From assembly GCF_036417845.1 (NCBI RefSeq), contig NC_089984.1:30415447-30479446 (forward strand): DNA of 64,000 nt, written 5' to 3'. The translations under genes and the position numbers were made by a program. Within the stretch, counting starts at the first letter, position 1. Each line of letters starts with the position of its first letter. Positions 1 through 54,680 of the stretch are shown here, one piece after another. Under the pieces are notes generated by a model. It was not told where the DNA came from, did not search any database, and was given only the letters and a program-made list of their open reading frames with translations. The DNA is from Apteryx mantelli. Taxonomy: Eukaryota > Chordata > Aves > Apterygiformes > Apterygidae.

Positions 1-3000
1 GAGTTCCCGTGGTCTGTCTTTGCGAGTGTTTCCTGGAAAGGTGCAATATTTTGCTGCAGTAACTCCCTGCAGGAAATCAGAGTGTGTGGCTTTCGAGCAG
101 ATTCTGTGTGCATGTGTCTCGCTTTTGCTCTCTCTCGGCTTCAGGAAGCAGCCCTAATTTTTGCTCTCCTCTCTGCAAACGGCCGCGGATGGACCCTGCA
201 GACCCACTCGCTGAGAGCGCCAGCACAGGAAAGGTGCACTTTCTTTCTTGGAAGGGGCAGCAGCCTGTAAGGGTAAAGTCCCCACAAGGGGGCATAGAAA
301 TTCCACGGTATCTCATATGTGCGTGGAGTGATAAGGAAACCGGGCCCCCAAACTTCGCTCTCATGGTCAGCGTTTATTCACTTTTTTGAATCACGGCTTT
401 TCCCATCTAAAAGGGTTTCCTTAGTCCCCAGCCTTGCTCTGACGTGCCCCTGGCTGCACCGGCCCACCACGTCCGCCCCTGGCTGTGTGCAACAGCCTGA
501 GAGCGCGCGGCTCAGCATCAGCCCAAGCTGATCTCAGCCCTGCTCCTTCCTGGAGAGCTGCTAGTATTGCACCTTTCTCACAGAGCAAAGCGGTGAGATG
601 TTACAGCGCTTGTCCTGGTGGGGCGAGTGACTTGCCTCCCCACTTTTTATCTAGTGTTGCTGAATGTAAAAGTTTATTGAAAGTGTTTGACACGGTGGTG
701 AACCTCAGATGCAGTATCCATCTTGTCAACCCTGCCAAAGAAGGGAAGGCTCAAGTCAAGGCAGCTCGCTCTCTGGGATGAGGTCGCTTGCTCAATCTTA
801 CTTCTGCTTCTTATGTCAGGTTGTGGATTTGTTTTAGCATCTGTTTCCATTAAAAAAAAAAAAAAGCCTATTTTTCCAACCAAAGCCATGTGATCCCAAA
901 GCAAATACCTCCTGCTTCTGCCCGTGCTGCACTGTTCTAAAATTTGCAGGCAATTTTTGCATGACTGTTTTTAGTCATTTGTACAGTTCCAATAATGGAA
1001 AATTAAATAATTTCCATAAAAATAGTTGATTCTAGATGTGTTTCATATGGAAAATATGTACCTGACCCAGAGGGGTTAGGAGCTGCTACTACTAATTAGC
1101 TTGAAGAGCAGGGCATGGTCCTCTCCACAGAGGGGAAAAATCCAGTCTCCCTGTTCTCAGGGTATTTACAGTTTTACTGTTTAACAGACGAAAGGGGTTC
1201 CCAGCCCTCGTGGTGGGAACCTACATAAATAGAGGAGCCCTGTGCCCGGCGCAGGATTACTTCTGAGACTCTGGGCAGTGTTTGCAAATGCAGGGTCTTG
1301 GCTTTCCCTACGGTAGTGGAAATGCCGTGGCTTCTGCATCTGTACTGATGCAGGAGGTGTCCTACCAGGGCAGGTCTGGTTTCTCTGGCTTGCAGGTTGC
1401 CTGTCTGCATTCAGGCGGGCTCCGATGCTGGATTTCGTGCTGCAGTGCCACGCACACACGTGGCAGAGCTGTCAGTCATTGCTGTGGTACAGGGCACCAG
1501 CCGACGGCTTTGGGAATCGCTGGACTTGACCTCAGACCTTGGCAAGGCTTTGACTTGTAGGAAGGATACTGCATCTTCATTTGTCAACTCCTATTGCCTT
1601 CGTTGTTCACCATGTCTGTCTGCCTCCAGGTACAGGCAGAGGGGCAGATGATGACCTGTTGGCTTGGGGGGCTGGGAGGGCATCTAGCCATGGTCTCTAC
1701 TGTCAATACAATTTTGCACAAAAGTTCTTTGAAGTGAGGTTTTCAACACTAATATCTTAAATGCATAACTGTGAATTATAACTTTTACACTCCTGTTGGT
1801 TGAATTTCCTTTAAATGAAATGAACCTGAATCTGTTGTAACTATGATTTATTTTTTTTTAATTGTGTGTATTGCCAAACCTTTGTAAAGAGTGAAGGAAT
1901 GTTCTTGCTTTCCAATGAGAATCTTTCTCCAAACAAGACTGACTCTGGTGACATGGAGATCATACGAAGCACGCTAGCTCTGAGTGGAGAGGGGCTCGGG
2001 GGGAGCTTAGCAAACCAACATCGTCTTCTCTGTAGACCCCAAGCTCGGAGCATCCAGAGTGTACAAAGTGCTTGTTGTTTTATTCCCTATTTGTCTACTC
2101 CCTAAAATCCGTGTGCAGTTGAAGGCCTTTGTCCCAGGAGAGCTCAGGACCGGGGTATCCCCGAGCGGGGTGAAGGTCCGGACGAGGGATGTCGGCAGAG
2201 AGGCAGGGTGTGAGCCGTGGTGCAGCGCAGGGCTGGCCGAAGAGGCGGGGGGACCCCGAAAGCTGGCACGGCAGGGAGGGCCTCCACTTGCACCTAACAG
2301 AGCTGCGTGGGGCAAGTCTTCCCCTCCTGCTCCAAACCTTTACTCACGTACGGCTCCCTCTCACCCAGGCGATGCCGTGACCCAGCACGGGAAGCTGAAG
2401 CCTGCCCCGGCGTCCGGGTTAGCTGCGGCCAGCAGTGGTTGTGCTCCCCACACAGGCTCATCCTACCGTTACTCGTCCCTTAAGGAGCAAAGCGAGCCCA
2501 GTTTGGGAGTATTTCGGCTGTCGGAGAGGAGAGCCGCCCCCGTGGCGGTGGGAGTTGGCTGCGCCTGGGGACTTGGCTGGGAGCAAGGCTTGCTGGTCTT
2601 GGGCTCCGTTTAAAGAGGTGTCAGCCGCTCGTTCAGCGTTGTTCTCCATGGTCCGTTCCTCCCCTGTTCTCCTAGACTTACATTCCTTTTTCTCCTCACC
2701 GCAGGGTTTTTTTTTCCGTCTTTTCTTTAAGTGCCTTTTTGTGCGGTTGGAGGTGGCAAGAGTAGGAGTCTCAGGATATGGCCCTTTGCACTCGCCTCGG
2801 ACCCAGAGGAGGCTTGGGGGGAGCAGGGCGAGTTGCTGTTGCTGCTTCTCAGCTGTCAGGGCCCTGCACAGGTGGGGATGCGACTTTGGCAGCGGCGACG
2901 TAGGGCTCAAATCAGCTCAGAGGAAAGAAAACCAAAGAGGTAGCTGCGTGCGAAGGGCTGCTCGGGCAGCAGTGGTGCTTCCTGTGATCTCCGCAGAGCT

Positions 3001-6000
3001 CAGCCGAGGGGGCGCTGGGGTGGGGGCGGCGAAGAGCAGCGCTGTCTCCTCGCAAGCATCCTGTGTAAGTACCATACGTAGCGGGGAATACAGCCGTGTT
3101 CTCCGGGACCAGTTGGGACATGCATCTTCCTTGTGCTGAAATAGAGTATCTATAGAAATCATTCCCACCTGAAAGATGTACCATATTTTATATGATATCT
3201 AATACACACATCTGTGGTTTTAAAACTAGTACCTGTGTACCAGTTGTCAAGTTATCCAGTGTCTGGATTACCGGTAGAAAACTGGGGCTGGGCGGGGAGG
3301 GGAACGATGCTATGAAGAGTATCTCTTGTTGCGATGCTCACTCGAGACTTCATCCCAAATGTGGCTGCCCAGCGCTGAGGGGTTCCTGCGCTCGCTTGTG
3401 CTGCAAGCTTTGAGGTGCAAAGCTGGCTCACGGCAGAAAACCAGCACGTGCCGAAAGGCTCCGGGTGGTGCAGGCCCTGGCTTGCTGCACATCTCGCTGC
3501 CCTGGCTTTACCCTGTGGCTTTAAATAGACCCAAAGAAGTACCTGGTCCTCGGATACTGAGGGTTGCTTTGGTCCAACAGTGAAGTGACAAGCTTAACAC
3601 GTGTGACCAAAGACCAGGCATCTTGTCGCAGCAGAGAGCAGCCTTCATCCTGACTTGACTGGCAGAGAGGACAAGCACTGCGCTACCAGCTTAGCTAGGA
3701 AGCTGCCCTCATCCCTGCTCCGTTGTGCGCTGGGTCCGTCGGTGGCAGATCTCTCGTTGCTGTGATCTCTGTGGCAATGCTGGCCCCGTTCCCGTGAGTC
3801 TGCAGCACAGATGCTCTTAGTGGAGCACGGCACGGAGGAACCTGAAACATCCGCTGGCTTCCCATAGACACCCCCCTCCCCCCGCATAATCCTGCTCGGT
3901 GTCTTGCTCTCATCCTGGAGGCTGGCTTCATGCTAGGTTGTGCTCCTCCTCCTCTAGCTTCACTGCAGTGTCCCTGAGGCCGCGTCCGAGCGAGGGGACG
4001 CTATCGCTGCAGGTCCAAAGCGGTACGGTTGAACTTCTCAGTCGGGTTTTGCACGTTTGCTGTTCTTTTATGTCAAGAGCTGGAAGCTGGACCTGGGGAG
4101 GCCAGAGCATTCCCTAGGAAAAAGCACGAGATGCCAGGTTATCCCAGCCCCTTTCACCAAGTCGCAGGGAAGGGGGTGCTGGAAAGCTGCCTCCAGCCCC
4201 TTGCACGGTACGGATGGCAGAGGGAGGTGTTTCACGGGTCGGTAGCACCAAACTCTGTCAAAGTGACTTGTCATGGTGTCCTCGTTATCCTCAGGTCAGG
4301 CTCAATAATGCTTCTGCACCTTGGCCATAAGGTACTCAAAGTTGCTGATTTTCTGTCTCCAACTGAAAAACGGTTTTGTGGTCTCTCCTAAGATTTTTTC
4401 CTTTGGGCCCTGTTTTCCTTTGAGCAGAGCCGATAACTGGAATCCAGCAGAGCAAAGCGCCCTGGCTGCTCCCACCCTTCCAGTGCCAGCACCCAGTTTC
4501 TGGTTACCAAAGTGCTTGATGTTTAATCCTTCCCCCAGAAGGAGAGGTTTAGCTGTTCTCAAAAGAAACTGCCTGTTGTGGAGTCTGGCTTTGAGGTTCG
4601 TAGGCTGTCGTGAGCCAGAGGCCCAAAGAAGTGCCTGAAACGTGCAGACGCTGTGGGCAGCTCTGGTGCTCAGGAGGAGCGTTTGATGGGCTCAGGTCAG
4701 TGGCTCCATGGTCATTTCTCCTTCTCAAAGCAGTAGGGACCGAAGGGAAGCTGGTTGCAGTGTTTGTCGGGGAGGAAGGACTTGTCCCAACATTTGGTGC
4801 TTGGTGGAGCTATCTGCCATCACGTTTTGGCAGCTGTGAGACTGCAGAACTTAAAAAAGGAGGGTTTTACATCACTGTTGTACCAAATCCTTCCAAATTC
4901 AAGTGAGAAAGTTGTAGACCTCAGACCAGTAGCCTGGCTTGTCGGCCTCTAGCTGCAGGTGCCAATGTTGAATGAATGCCTTCCGGATTCATCCAAAGAC
5001 GAATATGGGAGCGTGGAGGGGACTCCCGGCCAACTCCGCTGTTCCCAGAAGTAATGGACCGGCTGTGCCGCGGTCAGCCCTAGCGTAGCTCCCGTTCTGA
5101 AGTCTCAGGTCCCCGCAGGTTGAGCTGAGCAGCTTTGGCCGGTGGATTTTGACCTAGGGTACGTGTCCTGCGTCGTGCTGGCTTTGATTTGGTGAAGCAG
5201 CGCTCTGTGACGGCTGCTCTTGCCTTGGCGATACCCGTTTCTCTCCTGTTCTCGCTGAGGTTTAGCTGAGCTTGCAGGAAGGCAGGAGGGGACCATGCAG
5301 CCGCCCCGCGGGCTGCCGGGCAGGAACGGGCGATGCTGCCCCAAGCCTATCCTCACCCCTCGCACTAAGCTCCTGAGGAGGGTGGGAGACGTTGCTCAAG
5401 GACTCGCTTTCCTCTGCCTTCCCTGCAGACTCGGTGTGAAATCTGGGGAGCGGAAACCCATCAGGACCCCCAGCACCGACGACCCGACCACGTTTTATCC
5501 GTGTTCTCCGAGCTGCCAGGCAGGAGGGTGGCTCGCAAGCAGGTTAGGGGGGGCCCTGCTGGGGGAACCACAAGGCCGTTGGGTGGGTTTTTTTCTTTTC
5601 CAACTCACACAGCTGAAGATCAAAGCTGGATAACTGAATCACGGGGCAGACGTCCAGATGCCAAATACATTGAATCTGAAAACCCAAATACTTGAGAATA
5701 CGTCCCTGTGTCACGTGGAAGCCATGAACGGCTGGTTCTCTGCAACCAGCGGTCTCTAAAACCAAACCTTTCTCCTGTATTTAATCCTTTTCTGGAAAAC
5801 CTGTACCTATATCGAAGTCTGCATAGAATCTTTTCCCGACTTCCATTTGTGAAACCTTCTTTTTCCGCCTGTGTTCAGAAGCTTTGCAGTTCACCCTTTA
5901 AAACGTGTTTCCGTGGCTATGTGAACCCACCCAGCTTCTTTAGGTTGCGCTGCCGATCCTAGGTCTCTTCACTGTGTCTTATTTTCCATCATATACGGTC

Positions 6001-6680
6001 TTTGCTAATTGTATCATATTGTACATTACTTCGGGTTTTCAGAGTTGTAGTATTCTGACTACAGTATTTCCAATTGTGTACAGAAACCTGAATAAGCACA
6101 ACTGCAATCCATGAATGAAGTGTATACGTTTCATATACTGATTGTCATACAAATGAATTTTATAATTATTCCAATTTTGTTGTAGATTTCCAATCTTTCC
6201 TATTTATTTTGTACCAGATTTATTTGTATATTTTGTGATTTTGTTTAAAAGCATTTTGTTTATTTCTATTCTTTTTAGATAAATGATGATTTTTTTCTGT
6301 TGAACATTCCAGTTTATGCATTTTTCCCTCCTCCATGCTTCCCCCTCATTTCAAAGGGACGGATTTTGGCACGTGGGTGGCGGGGCTGACGTCGGTGATC
6401 CTGGACCCAGATCTTTGCAGATCATAAATTGCTGTCGGCACATCAGCAGTCTTTTATCTCCGCTTTAGCTGTCGAGAGCCGCGGAGGGGCCGGATCCTGT
6501 TCCCCTTAGAGCCGGGTCTTGCTCTTTGCTTTGGTGGGTCTGGGCCCGTGAATCCTGGAGCCAGGGAGGATAGCTGGGAAGTTGGTGGTAATGGACAGCA
6601 GCTGACTTTCTCTTGCTGAAGTGTTCCCTCAACAGCAGTGGTCTTTTTCTTCCACTAATAAAAATCCCTTATTTACAACC
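1..6680 (+). other. Probable long 3'UTR of a plus-strand gene ending tail-to-tail with NT5C2 (CNNM2 by synteny)
   Basis: No reading frame here looks like conserved protein; the longest GC-rich frames (2059-2613, 2435-3139) have no recognisable domain. The stretch alternates GC-rich sequence with AT-rich patches (about 930-1070, 1700-1880, 5960-6330), and the last patch is rich in U-type elements with two ATTTA pentamers (6202-6206, 6218-6222). It ends with AATAAA at 6657-6662 and a GT-rich segment at about 6697-6720. Established knowledge: in vertebrates the gene convergent with NT5C2 is normally CNNM2, a magnesium-handling membrane protein. The assignment is therefore an inference from position; no CNNM2 coding exon is visible. 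It could instead be intergenic DNA or a lncRNA. Confidence 0.4.
6657..6662 (+). terminator. Candidate plus-strand polyadenylation signal AATAAA
   Basis: A canonical AATAAA lies at the end of an AT-rich 3'UTR-like stretch and is followed about 35 nt later by a GT-rich element (tgtttgtttgtctgg). This is the spacing expected of a cleavage and polyadenylation site, with cleavage near 6675-6685. It would close the transcript lying to its left, probably CNNM2. It is the clearest AATAAA I see on the plus strand between 1 and 6700. Confidence 0.5.
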
Positions 6681-8149
6681 TTCTCTCTATATATCCTGTT
6701 TGTTTGTCTGGAAGTGTAAGCACTGTCTGTCTGTCCGTAGCACGTGGTCCTGCCAGGCGGTGCACGAACCTCTCCGGCGTCACCAGCGAGGGACGTGGCC
6801 GGTGGCAGCGGCCGCTCCATGCGATGGGAGCGAGTTGGCCTGTTCCCCTGCATCCCCAGCCGGCGGGGTACGCAAGCAGGGTATTATAGGTAAAAATAAT
6901 GTGAATGGAGGCTTCGGGGCTGGCTCCGGCCTGTGGAGAGCGTCTGGAAAGAGTAGCGAGGCAGCAGGGCCTGGGGCCACCGGAGAGGTGGGTGTGAGAC
7001 ACCGGCTCTGAGCAGGAAGAGGTGTCGGCAGCCCGGGGCCTCCTGACGCAAACACGGACCGAAAGCGTCGCCCTGCAGGGAGCCGCCGGGCTGCCCGGTC
7101 CCTCCCGGCGCCTCCGCTGCCCTCGCGGCGGGCGCTTGGTGCTGCCGAACGCACCAAACCCCACGGAGGGTCCCAGCCTGCCACCGGCTCCGTGGGACGG
7201 GGGCTTTCCCCAGGGTGGAGCCCTTGTGGAGGCAGGTTTCGGTCTCGATTGCGACGTCTGCTAATACCAGCCTTTTCCAAAATAGCCCTGAAAATTAGAG
7301 GAAAGAGGGTTTTATTAGATTTGAGCTGCCAGCAGAGAATTACACCTTATTCTCTGTTGTCTCTCTTCGGCATTTCTCTGGCCACGTGTTTTTTAATCCT
7401 CTCTACCCTCTGTGCGGTGAGGCCATGCTGCGGGGCATCTCCCGCACGGATGGGGAGGTCAAAATGGCCAAACGCGGCTGGCCCAGCGTCTGCGAGAGCG
7501 CGGCTGCAGAACAGGAGCAGCGTCCGGAGCCGACACCGCTCCGCCGTGGGGCTTTTCCTCCCTGCAGCTCTCCCAAAGCCGCCAGCAGCAGCGAGGACGT
7601 GAGACACGGTGCTCCTGCGAGGACGGACCCCAGCGCCTCTGGATCTGCAGGTACGGGGCTCCCTGGGCGTAACGGCCAGCTCGCGCGTGTTGGGCGCATT
7701 GCTGTCTCGGTGACCTCTTGTAAATGCAGGTTATTTATTAATCCCTGGGAGCCTATTGCCCACCCCAGTGTACTGCTAAGGTAGCTCTGCCTGTAAGACC
7801 AGGGATCTCTGTAGCCCAGCAGTCCCCAGTGGGGTCCTGCTGGAGGTGAGCACCCCGTTGGCCGTGTCTGGTGTGGGTTGTTGTCTGTGCGTATACAAAA
7901 TTGCCTTTTCAATGTACTGGCAGGTGTGCCAGGTCCCAGGGCTGGCAGTAGCTGCTGCCGGAGCCTGCTGGCAGCCCGCGTGTATCCAGCAGTTGGATGT
8001 AGCCTGAGGTTGGCTAAGCACCGCTCAGCTGAGCTGGAACAGGTGCCGCTCGCCTCCTGTGAAAGGCGACAGAGCCAAGGACCGGCTACCTTGAACTACC
8101 CAGAAATAGTTGCCAGCAATTCCCAGCAGGAAACTTGGCAGGGCCGTGG

Positions 8150-8560
8150 CTAAGAGCAGAGCGAGCCTCGTGTGCCTTTCCCGAAGGGATTTGCTTGGCG
8201 CAGCCGCTGTGAGCCTTTGGGGGAGGAACCGGCCCCTGCGTCTCCACCAAGGCGCGGGGTGGTTGCGTGGCGTGGGACAACATGGAAGAAAGCAGCTCGG
8301 CTAGAGACAGCTCAGGGCGGTGGGGGCGTCTCGCTGTGGGGGCGTCTCTGTGCCCGTCCAGGAGCAGCGGGGCCGGGGAGCGGGAGCAGGCGGCGCTGGA
8401 GGCGGCACGAGCCTTGCAGCCGCCCCGGCTCGCGCTGACTTTTGCTCGGGGCGTTGCAGAGCCGGTCTGAGGTGCGGGGGCAGCCGGGCTGTTGGTGCAG
8501 CGAGGCTGTGGGAGCACGGCGTCGGTCGTGGCAGGCTGGAGGCGCTCGCAGCCAGCCGCC
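8150..8560. promoter_or_regulatory. CpG-dense island-like patch
   Basis: CpG dinucleotides are dense here (repeated gggggcgtc, gccccgg, gctcgcgctg, ggcgttgc) and exceed those of the already GC-rich surroundings by eye. The patch lies between two convergent gene ends rather than at a known promoter. It could be an orphan CpG island driving a non-coding transcript, or simply unmethylated or GC-biased DNA. No TATA box or start site can be assigned. Confidence 0.3.
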
Positions 8561-9639
8561 CGCCAGAGGTGGGTGCTTGAAAACGGGGCTGCGGCTGTGT
8601 CCTCTGGACATCTTGGAGCTGCTGTAGGACAGGCAGCGCTGTGTGAGCCCCGGCGGTGAGCAGAGACTGGGTAGCCATCAGCTTCTGCCTGCTGCTTTCC
8701 CACCACCTAGGGAGGGTCAAATAGTTTCCATTGCTCCGGCCTTGAGTCTTTTCCCCCCATCGCTGTCAGAAATAGCCCTGGGCTGAGAGCGAGCTATTTG
8801 TGGCGACCGTTTAGGCCGGAGGAATGCTAGGAGCTTCCCCGGCCTCCCTTCCCGCAGCTGCCCGCCCGCCCCAGCTGCTGAGCTAAAGCTGAAAAAATTC
8901 AAGCGGCTATACTTGGAGAAACGATGTTAAACATAGCAAATCTCAGCGTGGCCTTTAGTGAAAGGGCTCGGGAACGACTCTGCTACTCCCTCCTGTGCTG
9001 GGGTGGCTGGGGGCTCCGGGCTGGCCAAGCCAGTGTGCCTGCGGATGAGCATTGGCTATGCTCCAGACCCAAAACTGAAGGGTCTCAGCGCCAGCTCTGG
9101 GGTTTGGGGCTTTTAGTTGCCGCGGAAGCATTGGCTGTTGGGGGTTGGCCACCTTCTGTGTCCTCTTAGTGTCTGCTTTTCTGTTTAGCACTTGGGGTGT
9201 TTGGCACCAAATTTCCTTGTCGTGGCTCTGATGATGTCTCCAGTGCCCAGGCCTCTTCTGGCCCGTTTCTGGTTTATGATGTGAGATGTTCATGTGAGAG
9301 AGCTGAGTGCGGGGAGCCGATTCCTGCCAGGTCAGCAGAGCGCTCAGGCAGAGCTGGACCACTGCCACTCGGGCAGGGGAAGCAGCCGGGGATCTGGACT
9401 GGGGCTGGCGGGCGCCGAACCCACAGGGAGCTGGGCCCTGCCGCTGCCGCTGCTTCCCTGTAGCCCTCATTGTTGCCACTGGTCCTGGCCAAGACACGGT
9501 TCCAGCGTGGTGGTGAGCGGCCCCTTGGAAATGCCACTGCGAAAGAGCCTTGGAAAGGGGTGATTTGGGGGCAGTTACCTCCCCCACCATGTTAAAGCAC
9601 CTCCCCTCCCTCCCAGGTCACACCAAAATGGTTTTGTGA

Positions 9640-9650
9640 CCCCCCCCCCC
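9640..9650. repeat. Poly-C run
   Basis: Eleven consecutive C residues interrupt a C-rich segment just beyond the NT5C2 polyA site. On the minus strand this is an 11-G run about 260 nt downstream of the polyA signal. Confidence 0.85.
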
Positions 9651-9894
9651 GGACCTGACCATAAGGTGCCCCCTCGCCACTGTCGCCACAGGGCTTCCTG
9701 CCCACCCCTTCGCTGGAGACTACACAAACCTGTGAAACCAAATTCACTTCCACTTCTCAGCAGTGCTAAATAACCACATCTTGGAGCTACTTTCCCTCTT
9801 CCCCAGCCCACCATCCCCCCTGGTCCCGGCTGCCCCCACCGCCTCCAGCACAACCCTCATCGTCCCAGCGACGCGCCACAAAGCGCCAGGCACT

Positions 9895-11415
9895 TCTTAG
9901 AAACATCATGATTTATTGACTTGTACAACTGCCACTTCAGCAGCAGTTTCCTGCTCAGATGTTGGTGGTTTTTTTTGTTTTGTTTTGTTTTTTTCTTCTA
10001 AGGTACTTTAAAAATGGAAAGGAAAAAAAAAAAAAGATTAAATGCATTTATGGAACTGAAACTACTGTCAAATTCGGGACAACAGGGCCCCCTTCACACG
10101 CGAACGGCACAAGTTGGAGTAAGGGACGCTGCACCCACAACAGGGAGGAAAACCACCACAGCTGCGCCTGCCCCTGGATGGCGACACGCAAGAGCACTTC
10201 CAGGCTGACACCGAGGGGAGACCCGCACACAGACACGGGGACCGCAGGCAGGACAGATGAGGCAGGCCAGCCCCGCTGATGCAGAGGGACCTCCTCAGCC
10301 ACCACCGGTCCCGGCACGGCAGCCTGCAGACATCACCCTCCGCAAGCCTCTGCCAGCCCCGGCGCCAGGTGAGAGACGAGGGCAGCTGCCAGCCAGACCG
10401 GAGTTTTGCAGGCAGCATGGTGGGGCTGGTCCTGTGGCACCTGCTGTTTCCCAGTTGAGGGCCTACAGGTGTGGCCCAGAGCACCCTGGAAAACAGGCCC
10501 TCTTGCTCCAGGGGCTGGCTGGTGTTGTCTTCACTTTCTTAAGGCTGAGCAGACAGAAAGGTCAGTAACAGGCAGCGAGGAAAACAAATCGACTAACATA
10601 ATACTAAAGCAGTGGCTTCAAGCTCCTGCGTTAATATTTACTCTTGAAACTACAGAAGGAGTCGAGAACACAGTGTGCGGATCAGCTGTTTGAGAAATGT
10701 TCTGGAAATCATGCATCACATGCCAGTGATGAAAGAAAGCTTTGACACACTGGGAGAGGACAACAAGCGTCTACAAGCCAAAACATGTACAACTGCAAAT
10801 ATGCAAGAGCTGGACTCCCACCGCCATCCAAGTTGGCCAGAGGAATCAAACCACTGACTCTTACTCATGCCAAGCAGGGGGTAAACTCAGTGCTAAAAGC
10901 CACAGCAACTCCCTGGCTAACACGGGAAGCATTTGTATTCCAGAAACAGAAGGTTAAGGGCAGCAACCCAACCGGCAGAAGGAGGATTTGGATCATTTTG
11001 TCTCCTGCGGGGCCTAGCACATCCCTTCCTCCTTCACAGTGAATGTAACAAAGGGCAAAAACCGTTCACAGGACACTGTTCAAATGGAACCCAAATGAAA
11101 CACATCATGGGAAAGGAGAAACATGCAGCGTCCCCAAATGTGATGGGAGCAGCATTACAGCACAGGCGTGCAGTCCATAGCTGAATGCACCGCCTGGGCA
11201 GAATCCACTGGCTTTTTGAACCGTCTGCAAAACTGAAACATGGGTCTCCTCCTGATTAGTGTTAATTTGTTAAAAGTTTTGGACACTTTCAAAATGTGCC
11301 TTTGCAAGAATCACACCCCCCCAACCCGTCACCCCAAGGACCCCAACAAAGGAATCCACTCCTGATCACAGCTAGAGTCATGGTTTGTCTTCAGAGATGC
11401 TTTACTTTTTCCTTC
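9895..11415 (-). other. NT5C2: NT5C2 3' untranslated region
   Basis: This is the sequence between the NT5C2 stop codon (TAA, 11416-11418) and the inferred cleavage site. It contains a long U-run on the transcript (plus-strand A-run 10023-10035) and a second A-rich tract (plus-strand T-rich, 9970-9997). No open frame on either strand looks coding. The approximately 1.5 kb length is inferred from one polyA signal; alternative upstream sites were not seen. Confidence 0.7.
9912..9917 (-). terminator. NT5C2: NT5C2 polyadenylation signal (AATAAA on minus strand)
   Basis: The plus-strand tttatt reads AATAAA on the minus strand, about 1.5 kb after the NT5C2 stop codon. An upstream TGTA element (ttgtacaagtc) immediately precedes it, and GT-rich sequence follows 25-60 nt downstream (ctttgtggcg, gggttgtgctgg). 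These are the usual components of a cleavage site, placing the transcript end near 9890-9900. No other AATAAA is evident between the stop codon and this point. Confidence 0.75.
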
Positions 11416-53397
<41,982 letters not shown>

Positions 53398-54599
53398 TTA
53401 AGTTCAAGGTCTGTTTCACCCCAAAGTTGTCTAACTGTTTCCTGGTTACTGAAAGATGCAATGCTACTCAGGAAGTTCTGCAAAGTGCCCAGTGGAATGA
53501 TCTGTGTTTGTAGCTCAAGCAAGATGCTTTCCTCTGAGATGTTAGGTGAGACAGAGTCAGTAAAACAGACAGATGGGAGAGCTTTTCCACATCGCTGGAA
53601 CTGCAAAGACATTCCTATCCTTCGTGCTGAAAATTTATTTAAAGACAGACACCTTGTTTTCATTGCTGAAAAGGCATATTTTTGACCTTAGAGTTACTAA
53701 CATGCCTTAGCTATAGCTGACAGAAAAACTACCCTTTAAACATGAGATAAACTGGCAAGGCAAACTCTACAACCCAAAGCGGGACCGACCTTGCCCCATC
53801 TACCACAAGGTAAAAATAGAGAGTCTTGTCTCTGACTTTGCTTTTTGTTTGTTCTCTAAGCAGCAAAGACAAAACTACAGAAGAGACGGATGCTAAATAA
53901 GCAGAAACAATTGGAAGAAAAGTAGAAAGATTATTCTGATATCTTGTGTCCTCTGCAGGTCAGCCACATTGAGGCAGAGCAAAGAACACACTGCAAAACT
54001 GTAATACCAGGAATGCAAACATCCACCACCAGATCTTCACACATATAACTTCCTCCACAGATAATCTGCACCCCTTCGCAAGTACTGGTTCTCCAAAGTA
54101 AGCCAGCAGATAGTCTTTATCTTCAGAAAGGCCCCGCAGTGAGGCAACAGGGGCACATTTCCCAACTGCTTTATCAGCACACTCAAGCAGTCCTGCTCCC
54201 CCCATCGTCCTTCCAGACACATGTCCTGCTGCATCCATGGCATCAGATGATTGGCATCTAATGATTAAGTAGCCCCACAGTGAGTCAGTTCAGCTTGCCA
54301 ATCCAAGCTCCAACCCATCAAAACAAACCCACCAAAACCAAACAGAAACGTGATCGTTCTCCACTGGTCAGCAGGCTGAACCCAGTCCAACCTGCCATAA
54401 CTCTATCGTTAGAGCCAGCACAAGGAATGGGGTGGAAAATGCATCCCACAGTTATACCAAATTAGGTGTAACATGAAACCACACTCTCGTGTAACCAATA
54501 TAACTGCTGGACCACAGGACTTGGCTTGTTTGCTCTTCCTTAAAAGAAGAAAAAAAAACCCCACAAGCTATATGAATACAGTAATCACTTTCAGGCACC

Positions 54600-54680
54600 T
54601 TTAAAATATGACTACCCTCATTTTACAGAAGTGAAACTAGATGGTTTCAGCAAAGTAAAAAGTAGACTGAATTTTCAAAC
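54600..54680 (-). mobile_element. MIR core fragment
   Basis: 'ccctcattttacagaagtgaaactag' matches the reverse complement of the MIR core over about 25 positions with few changes; the flanks are not recognisable. Confidence 0.5.

Larger units (their letters stand above)
6681..9894. other. GC-rich intergenic stretch between two convergent 3' ends
   Basis: I see no convincing exon here on either strand. The sequence is GC-rich and CpG-rich (strongest about 8150-8560), so long open frames occur by chance, for example minus 8086-8706 and minus 8955-9590, and plus 7192-7602. They give Ala/Pro/Arg/Gly-rich, low-complexity translations without domains. A C-rich, pyrimidine-skewed segment occupies about 9580-9860. 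The stretch separates the candidate plus-strand polyA site from the NT5C2 polyA site. Confidence 0.6.

Noticed and set aside
850..866. ATTAAA followed by a 13-A run as a polyA site or retroposon tail
   Set aside because: The A-run makes the hexamer trivial; there is no GT-rich downstream element and no retroposed body.
2059..3139. Overlapping plus-strand open frames of 184 and 234 codons
   Set aside because: Low-complexity, GC-driven translations with no domain, no splice support and no homology I recognise.
8086..9590. Minus-strand open frames of 206 and 211 codons and their overlaps
   Set aside because: They lie in CpG-rich DNA where stops are rare; Ala/Pro/Arg/Gln-rich translations without motifs, and several frames on both strands are open at once.
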